Source of the DNA: Actinophytocola sp050699915
Lineage (GTDB): Bacteria > Actinomycetota > Actinomycetes > Mycobacteriales > Pseudonocardiaceae
Direction: 5' to 3'
Assembly (NCBI RefSeq): GCF_050699915.1
Contig: NZ_JBOHGA010000221.1
Span: 1-9,878, forward strand
Length of the DNA stretch: 9,878 bases
Positions 5,750 to 9,878 of the stretch are shown piece after piece; within the stretch, counting starts at the first letter, position 1; every line of letters starts with the position of its first letter. Below the pieces are notes generated by a model. The model was not told the DNA's origin and searched no databases. It saw only the letters and a list, made by a program, of their open reading frames with translations. Both the position numbers and the translations under genes were made by a program.

Positions 5750-7070
5750 TACGGTCCGGGTCCGCACCACGGCAGGGGCGGTCGGCGTGGTCGGGGTGGC
5801 CCTGCTACTCGGCGCGGTGACGCTCGTGCTCATCGTTCGCTCGACGCTGACCGAGAACGTCCGCGCGGCCGCCGAGACCAGGGCCGGTGAGGTCGCCGCG
5901 GTGCTCGCCGCCGGCGGCGACGTGCCGAGCCTGGCGGTCGGAGAGCCGGACGAGCAGCTGATCCAGATCCTCGATGAGGACGGCCGGGTGGTGGCCGCGA
6001 GCGAGAATGTCGCCGGGCGGGCGGCGGTGGCGCGGCCGGCGCCGGGCGAGGCGGTAGAGGTGCATACGCCGGTCGACGAGGACCTGTTCCTCGCCGTCGC
6101 CGCGAACGCGCGGATGCCCGACGGGCGGCGGACCGTCGTCGTGGCGCGGGCGCTGTCCGACGCGCTGGAGTCGACCCAGGTGCTCGTCCAGCTGTTGGCG
6201 GTGGGGCTGCCGCTGCTGCTGGTCGTGGTCGGGGTGACGACGTGGCGGGTGGTGGGCCGCGCGCTGGCCCCGGTGGCCGCGATCGGCGGCGAGGTCGACG
6301 CGATCTCCGCCGCCGAGTTGCATCGCCGGGTGCCGGAGCCGGCCTCGGGCGACGAGATCGCGCGGCTGGCCCGCACGATGAACCGGATGCTGGCCCGGCT
6401 GCAGGGCGCGCAGTCCGCCCAGCGGCGATTCGTCTCGGACGCCTCGCACGAGCTGCGCACGCCGACCGCGTCGATCCGCCAGCACACCGAGGTCGCCCGC
6501 GCGTACCCGGACCGGGTCACGGTCGCCGGGCTGGCCGAGCCGGTGCACGCGGAGGCGTTGCGCCTGCAGCGCCTGATCGACGATCTGTTGCTGCTCGCGC
6601 GTGCCGACGAGGCGGGGCTCGCGCTGCGTCGGGTGCAGGTGGACGTCGACGACTTGGTGCTCGCCGAGGCCGACCGGGTGCGCCGGGCACTAAGCGTGGA
6701 CACATCTGGTGTGACGGCTGGGCGCGTGCTCGGTGACCCGGCGGGGTTGCGGCGCGTGCTGCGTAACCTGGCCGACAACGCCGCCCGGCACGCGTCATCG
6801 GCCGTCGCGTTCGGCATCGCCGTGGCCGACGGGTCGGTGACGGTCACCGTCGACGACGATGGGCCCGGCATCCCGGCCGCGGAGCGGACGCGGGTGCTGG
6901 ACCGGTTCGTCCGGCTGGCCGACGCTCGGGCACGCGACGAGGGCGGCAGCGGCCTGGGGCTGGCGATCGTCGCCGAGCTGGTCGCCGCGCACGGCGGCAC
7001 GGTCGCCATCGCCGACGCCCCGCTCGGCGGCGCCCGGGTGGCGGTTACGCTCCCGGGCGTTCAGGACTAG
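5742..7070 (+). CDS. Sensor histidine kinase, EnvZ/BaeS-like
   Basis: This encodes a 442-residue membrane kinase. It starts at ATG 5742, overlapping the regulator's stop. Helix 1 is at residues 11-32. An extracytoplasmic sensor of about 110 residues (roughly 35-146) contains a PAS/Cache-like strand LIQILDEDGRVVAAS. Helix 2 is at 147-168. A HAMP linker follows (about 169-222: GRALAPVAAIGGEVDAI ... DEIARLARTMNRML). The dimerisation/phosphoacceptor box is FVSDASHELRTP with His236. The ATPase domain has its N-box at NLADNAARH (342-350), G1 at DDDGPGIP (371-378), and G2 at GGSGLGLAI (401-409). All catalytic motifs are intact. The signal is unknown; the short Ala/Val-rich sensor gives no ligand clue. 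The two genes downstream encode exported proteins that may tune or carry out its response. Confidence 0.96.
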   Translation: MASTVRVRTTAGAVGVVGVALLLGAVTLVLIVRSTLTENVRAAAETRAGEVAAVLAAGGDVPSLAVGEPDEQLIQILDEDGRVVAASENVAGRAAVARPAPGEAVEVHTPVDEDLFLAVAANARMPDGRRTVVVARALSDALESTQVLVQLLAVGLPLLLVVVGVTTWRVVGRALAPVAAIGGEVDAISAAELHRRVPEPASGDEIARLARTMNRMLARLQGAQSAQRRFVSDASHELRTPTASIRQHTEVARAYPDRVTVAGLAEPVHAEALRLQRLIDDLLLLARADEAGLALRRVQVDVDDLVLAEADRVRRALSVDTSGVTAGRVLGDPAGLRRVLRNLADNAARHASSAVAFGIAVADGSVTVTVDDDGPGIPAAERTRVLDRFVRLADARARDEGGSGLGLAIVAELVAAHGGTVAIADAPLGGARVAVTLPGVQD

Positions 7071-7093
7071 TTCAGCGTCCGCGGCGCAGGGTG

Positions 7094-7116
7094 TGTCCGT
7101 CGAAGGGAGACGGACA
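7094..7116 (+). promoter_or_regulatory. Hairpin with Shine-Dalgarno loop at the PepSY gene start
   Basis: TGTCCGTC (7094-7101) and GACGGACA (7109-7116) are perfectly complementary over 8 bp around a 7-base loop, GAAGGGA (7102-7108). The loop carries most of the Shine-Dalgarno sequence, and the last base of the stem is the A of the ATG. GU pairs could extend the stem by two more. The structure is seen directly; a role in translational control (temperature, protein or antisense sensing) is inference. Confidence 0.6.
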
Positions 7117-7451
7117 TGAAGCGCATGATCATCGTGGCGGTGGTGGCCGCCGGTCTGATCGCGGCCGGGGCCAGCATCGCGTTCGCAACCGGGCAGCAGG
7201 ACGACAACGCTGGGCCTGACGGCACCGATCAGCCGATCACCGGCCCGGCGCTGGACAGGGTCGAGAAGGCGGCGCTCGAGCACACCGGCGGCGGGCGGGT
7301 CACCGAGACCGAGGTCGGCGACGAGGAGGGCTACTACGAGGTCGAGGTGACCGTGGACGACGGCCGCCAGGTCGACGTGCATCTCGACGAGAACTTCGCG
7401 GTGCTCGGCTCAGCCGGGGACTCCAAAGAGGACTCCGATGAGGGACGGTAG
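7116..7451 (+). CDS. Exported PepSY-domain protein
   Basis: This encodes a 111-residue protein with a signal peptide or N-terminal anchor (residues 1-25, MKRMIIVAVVAAGLIAAGAS followed by IAFATG). An acidic linker (27-38) leads into one PepSY domain (about 42-98). Its usual order is present: an N-terminal helix (ALDRVEKAALEHTGG), then strands (RVTETEVGD, YYEVEVTVDDG) and the terminal DVHLDENFAVLG. The tail is acidic (SKEDSDEG). PepSY domains are thought to modulate or bind partner proteins outside the membrane, often peptidases or sensors. The start is ATG 7116 with AGGGAG at 7104-7109, 45 bases after the kinase stop. The 3' end overlaps the lipoprotein gene by 14 bases. The constant pairing of small PepSY proteins with kinases in GC-rich Gram-positives suggests it interacts with this kinase's sensor or is a main target of the regulator; that is inference. 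Confidence 0.9.
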   Translation: MKRMIIVAVVAAGLIAAGASIAFATGQQDDNAGPDGTDQPITGPALDRVEKAALEHTGGGRVTETEVGDEEGYYEVEVTVDDGRQVDVHLDENFAVLGSAGDSKEDSDEGR

Positions 7452-8757
7452 TCGCTGGGTGGGTGTGGCGGCAGCCGTGTTCGTGCTCGCCGGCTGTGCG
7501 GCCGACCCCGGCCCGGCCGCGCCCGCCGACGACTGCGTGAAGATCGTCGAGGAGGGCGGCACGGAGACCGACCGGTGCCTGCCGCTCGCCCCGGAGGACG
7601 GGCGCGTGGACACCGGCACCCCGAGGTTCGGCAACCCGCTCAGGGTGACGAACCCCTTGCACCCCACCGGCATCGTCCGGCAGACGATCTACGGCGGGCA
7701 GGTGGACGGCAAGCCGTTCCGCACCGAGGTGACGCTGCTGCCGGAGCGCAAGATCATCAACTGGGGTGGTCACCGGATCGACGCGCTGGAGAGCCAGTAC
7801 TTCGCGCTGTCCGACGGCCGGATCAAGGAGGTCGCGCTCGACTGGTACGCCCAGGCCGACGACGGCTCGGTGTGGTACCTGGGCGAGGACGTCTTCAACT
7901 ACGAGGACGGCGAGGTCGTCGACACCGACGGCACCTGGGTCGCGGGTGCGGACGCGCCGGCCGCGATGATCATGCCGGCGCATCCGGCGAAGGGCGACGT
8001 GTACCGCCCGGAGAACAAGCCCGGCGTGGTGTTCGAGGAGGTCACCGTGTCCGCCACGAACCAGACGGTGGACGGGCCGAGCGGGCCCATCGAGGGCGCC
8101 ATCACCGTCTCGGAGCTACACATGGACGGCTCGCGGGAGGACAAGACGTTCGCGCCCGGCTATGGCGAGTTCTCCACCGGCAACGCGGACGGCGACCATG
8201 AGGCTGCATCGCTCGCGCTGCCCGCCGACGCGACGAACGCGCCGGTACCGCCCACAGTGGACGCTCTGGCGACCGCGATCCGGCGGGCCACCGACGCGGT
8301 CGCCGGGGCCGACTGGGCGGCCGCCGACACCGCGACCGCGGCGGTGGCGAAGGCGTGGACCGCGGCACGCCCGGAGGACGCGCCGCTGCCGCTGCTCACC
8401 CGCCAGATGGACCGCGACATCGACACGCTCACCACGGCGGTGTCCCAACGGGACGCGGGCGGCGCCCGCGACGCCGCCCTGCGGGTGGCGCAGAACGAGC
8501 TGGACGTCCGATCCCGCCACGAGGCGGTCGACCCGACACGGGTCGCCCTGTGGGCCCGCCAGTTGGTCATCGACGCCGCCGCGGACGACCAGGCGGCGGT
8601 GGCCGGCGACCTGGCGAGTCTGAAGTGGACGTTCGACCGCATCCGCGGCGACGTCCCCGACCCGGCCGCCGTCCACCGGACCCTGACCGCCCTGGGCGAG
8701 GCCGTGGAACAGGGCGACCTCGCCGCGGCCGCCACCGAGGCCCGCAAGCTCGGCTAG
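7438..8757 (+). CDS. Predicted lipoprotein with C-terminal helical domain, function unknown
   Basis: This encodes a 439-residue lipoprotein anchored outside the membrane. The signal peptide ends in lipobox LAGC with Cys20. ATG at 7438 lies within the PepSY gene (14-base overlap) with GAGG at 7428-7431. Cys33 and Cys47 could form a disulfide. Residues about 68-245 form a beta-rich domain: NPLRVTNPLHPTG, later DWYAQADDGSVWYLGEDVFN, GTWVAGADAPAAMIMPAHP and EEVTVSATNQTVDGPSG, closing with KTFAPGYGEF. This pattern (DWYAQDxxGNVWYFGED...W.AG..GA.PGIVMP..P..G) recurs in uncharacterised secreted bacterial proteins. Residues about 270-439 are almost entirely alpha-helical and Ala/Asp-rich (AVAGADWAAADTATAAVAKA, later LTTAVSQRDAGGARDAALRV). 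The helical part recalls DUF4363-like periplasmic helical domains only loosely. No catalytic motif is visible. Gene order suggests an envelope-located sensor partner or output of the two-component system. Confidence 0.85.
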   Translation: MRDGSRWVGVAAAVFVLAGCAADPGPAAPADDCVKIVEEGGTETDRCLPLAPEDGRVDTGTPRFGNPLRVTNPLHPTGIVRQTIYGGQVDGKPFRTEVTLLPERKIINWGGHRIDALESQYFALSDGRIKEVALDWYAQADDGSVWYLGEDVFNYEDGEVVDTDGTWVAGADAPAAMIMPAHPAKGDVYRPENKPGVVFEEVTVSATNQTVDGPSGPIEGAITVSELHMDGSREDKTFAPGYGEFSTGNADGDHEAASLALPADATNAPVPPTVDALATAIRRATDAVAGADWAAADTATAAVAKAWTAARPEDAPLPLLTRQMDRDIDTLTTAVSQRDAGGARDAALRVAQNELDVRSRHEAVDPTRVALWARQLVIDAAADDQAAVAGDLASLKWTFDRIRGDVPDPAAVHRTLTALGEAVEQGDLAAAATEARKLG

Positions 8758-8763
8758 GGCGAC

Positions 8764-8807
8764 GCGCTGGCCACGCCCGAGCTCACGGGGTGGCCAGCGC
8801 CTCGGGC
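8764..8807 (+). terminator. Strong hairpin after the lipoprotein gene, with an alternative pairing
   Basis: GCGCTGGCCAC (8764-8774) pairs perfectly with GTGGCCAGCGC (8790-8800). Inside, CCCG (8776-8779) pairs with CGGG (8786-8789) around a six-base loop with one bulged G, so the full stem is about 15 bp. It starts 7 bases after the stop codon of the four-gene block and has no T run, as is common for actinobacterial terminators. GCCCGAG (8775-8781) can instead pair with CTCGGGC (8801-8807), which would compete with the inner stem and loop. Confidence 0.75.
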
Positions 8808-9239
8808 TGGGATGCTGGCCCGTCGCTCGATGACCCGCAACAGCAAGGGCGAGTACGAGCTTGCCTACTACTTGTGCTGCGCCCCAACAGGAACCACAGA
8901 CGACGAGCTCATTCGCGTCGCGGGCGCACGCTGGGCGATCGAGGACTGTTTTCAGACCGCAAGACCGAGGTCGGCCTGGACCACTACCAGGTCCGCCGCT
9001 GCGACGCCTGGTATCGGTACATCACCCTGGCCATGCTCGCCCACATCTACTGGCCGTAACCGCCGTGATCGCCCCAACAGCCCTGGCACGGCCTCATCCC
9101 GATCACACTCGGCGAGATCAAGCGTCTCCTGGCACACCTGACGACCACCCTGCCCGACCGCGTCGTGACCTGGGCCTGGTCCCACTGGCGCAGACGCCAC
9201 CAATATAGCGCCCAACAAGCCCACTACCAGCGCAGATAA
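8806..9239 (+). mobile_element. IS701-family transposase, 3' remnant with frameshifts
   Basis: Pieces in changing frames reconstruct the C-terminal third of an IS701-type transposase. They are MLARRSMTRNSKGEYELAYY with AGARWAIEDCFQTA (8812-8960), KTEVGLDHYQVRRCDAWYRY with ITLAMLAHIY (8961-9050), LAVTAVIAP (9050-9075), and WHGLIPITLGEIKRLLAHL to WAWSHWRRRHQYSAQQAHYQ with RR and TAA (9078-9239). RWxIEExFQxAKxExGLDxYQVR, which includes the last acidic residue of the DDE triad, and the HYQRR end are family signatures. Frame changes near 8960, 9051 and 9072 fit single-base losses or small indels, so it is inactive. The 5' two thirds are missing; similarity begins just after the hairpin that ends the upstream operon. 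Confidence 0.85.
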
Positions 9240-9280
9240 GCTCAAGATCACTAAGAGCGTGTCTCGTTTGGATCTTGAGC
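9240..9280. repeat. Perfect 10-bp inverted repeat after the IS701 remnant
   Basis: GCTCAAGATC (9240-9249) and GATCTTGAGC (9271-9280) are exact inverted copies separated by 21 bases. The left arm starts at the base directly after the transposase TAA. It could be a transcription terminator for the transposase, a stem near the element's end, or a junction between element ends. The spacer contains GAGCGTGTCTCGTTTGG, which looks like insertion-sequence terminal sequence but cannot be assigned by eye. Confidence 0.6.
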
Positions 9281-9533
9281 GCACTGCCGCGATGATCATC
9301 TGCTGTGCTCCTCCGGCCCGGCGCAGGGCCGCTCGGCGAACACGACCGGGGCCGAACTTGCCCGCTTCCGCCGATGGCCGGTCCGCCCTGGTGCTCGCGG
9401 ATCTGCACGGCCTGCGCGATCCCGCGATGGTTGATGCCCTCCAGCACCTGGTCCTCGCGGCGGGCGGCGCGATCGACGGGTCCGCCGCTGCTAGGTGAGG
9501 CGAACCAGCACGAGCCGCGATCATGCCGGATAG
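9281..9533. other. Stretch without a recognisable gene
   Basis: The sequence is GC-rich and frames are open on both strands. One example is the plus-strand frame ending at 9498, with ALVLADLHGLRDPAMVDALQ. None resembles a family I know or has a ribosome-binding site. Given the transposase remnants on both sides it is probably more decayed accessory DNA. Confidence 0.4.
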
Positions 9534-9725
9534 CGATCAGTCACGCGCCGATACCAGTTGACCTGCACGGACGTGTCTCTCGGCACGTACAACGTCGGCC
9601 ACGGGCTCCTCGGCTACGTCGCACGGGTACCACCTGGGCTCGAACGGGATGTCCTCGGCCAGCTCACGGTCGATCGGGTCGTCGATACGGATGATCGGGT
9701 CGTCTTAGGGGTCCTAACAGATTGA
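9534..9725. other. Stretch open and coding-like on both strands in the same codon phase
   Basis: On the minus strand 9704-9537 reads DDPIIRIDDPIDRELAEDIP, FEPRWYPCDVAEEPVADVVR and AERHVRAGQLVSARD then TGA. On the plus strand 9534-9725 reads TYNVGHGLLGYVARVPPGLE, then RDVLGQLTVDRVVDTDDRVV and LGVLTD then TGA. Both have high G/C at third positions and no start with a ribosome-binding site. The minus frame contains an in-frame 21-base-period duplication (GATCGGGTCGTC on the plus strand at 9672-9683 and 9693-9704), giving DDPI twice. I do not recognise either product. The minus frame is cut at 9705-9707 by a stop next to the IS5 end, as expected if the element inserted into it. Confidence 0.25.
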
Positions 9726-9878
9726 GTGGTTCTTGAGTTTGTGCCAGCAGGTGAGGCTGTATCCGATGCTGGTGAGCGCTTCGTGAATGTCGTCGCGGCG
9801 CTCTCAGCGGATGTGGAGGCGGCGGAACCAGTGCAGGAGTGCGTAGGCGTGTTCGACGACCCATCGGTGGATGCCGAG
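9714..9878 (-). mobile_element. IS5-family transposase, 3' remnant with internal stop (runs off window)
   Basis: The minus strand from 9878 reads LGIHRWVVEHAYALLHWFRR, LHIR, a TGA stop (9806-9804), then ERRDDIHEALTSIGYSLTCW and HKLKNHSIC with TAG at 9716-9714. The pattern HRWVVERTxAWLxxFRRLxIRWERRxDIHEAFxxLACALICxRRL is the C-terminus of IS5-family (IS427-like) transposases. The Glu of WVVE is the last DDE residue. The internal TGA replaces the conserved Trp of IRWERR, so it is probably a TGG to TGA change. The rest of the element lies beyond the right edge. The element end is probably close to 9705-9713, where TTAGG-GGT-CCTAA forms a small palindrome; the exact terminus cannot be fixed by eye. 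Confidence 0.8.

Noticed and set aside
5135..7009. A 624-codon minus-strand open frame opposite the response regulator and kinase
   Set aside because: It is Arg/Ser/Thr/Ala-rich low-complexity sequence antisense to two genes with complete catalytic motifs. It is a typical GC-rich antisense artefact.
1..9878. CRISPR array, tRNA/rRNA genes, attachment sites or a defence system
   Set aside because: No regularly spaced repeats, cloverleaf or rRNA-like sequence, integrase with flanking direct repeats, or recognisable defence genes were seen by eye on either strand.

Overview
The window is GC-rich with strong G/C preference at third codon positions. Its gene families (CUT1 sugar permeases, an OmpR/EnvZ-type pair with a PepSY partner, MEDS/RsbW-like sensors, YD-repeat proteins, IS701 and IS5 elements) point to a filamentous or related actinomycete. 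A methyl-accepting chemotaxis protein (MCP) remnant hints at a lineage with motile relatives. This is inference; no rRNA or tRNA is present to fix taxonomy.

Layout. (1) 1-1755: two sugar ABC-transporter membrane subunits (MalF-like, cut by the window edge, and MalG-like), one base apart. (2) 1784-5040: a gene graveyard. It holds, in order, the 3' end of an MCP gene (minus strand), the DNA-binding end of an AraC-type regulator (plus) joined directly to it, a short piece of a GH13 alpha-glucosidase with an internal stop (plus), one intact RidA-family gene (minus), a possible nucleotide-cyclase-like start (plus, weak), a membrane-protein-like fragment (plus), a frameshifted MEDS/HATPase sensor (plus), and a frameshifted Rhs/YD-repeat fragment (minus). 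(3) 5090-8757: a compact, intact four-gene block: response regulator, histidine kinase, PepSY protein and large lipoprotein, closed by a strong hairpin at 8764-8800. (4) 8806-9878: insertion-sequence debris. An IS701-type transposase 3' end carries about three frameshifts, a perfect 10-bp inverted repeat follows it, then comes unassigned sequence, and an IS5-type transposase 3' end with an internal stop runs off the right edge.

How the parts fit. The permease pair probably belonged to a malEFG/aglA-type alpha-glucoside utilisation operon whose hydrolase has been reduced to a scrap. The two-component block is the most coherent live unit: the kinase and regulator overlap by 8 bases, and the PepSY protein and lipoprotein overlap by 14 bases. 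The two exported products are therefore good candidates for accessory sensors or outputs of the kinase at the cell envelope. The PepSY start codon lies in a perfect 8-bp stem whose loop carries the Shine-Dalgarno sequence, which may set or switch expression of the exported half of the operon. I see no CRISPR array, no defence system and no intact mobile element. The strongest candidate for an undescribed system is the kinase/regulator/PepSY/lipoprotein block.
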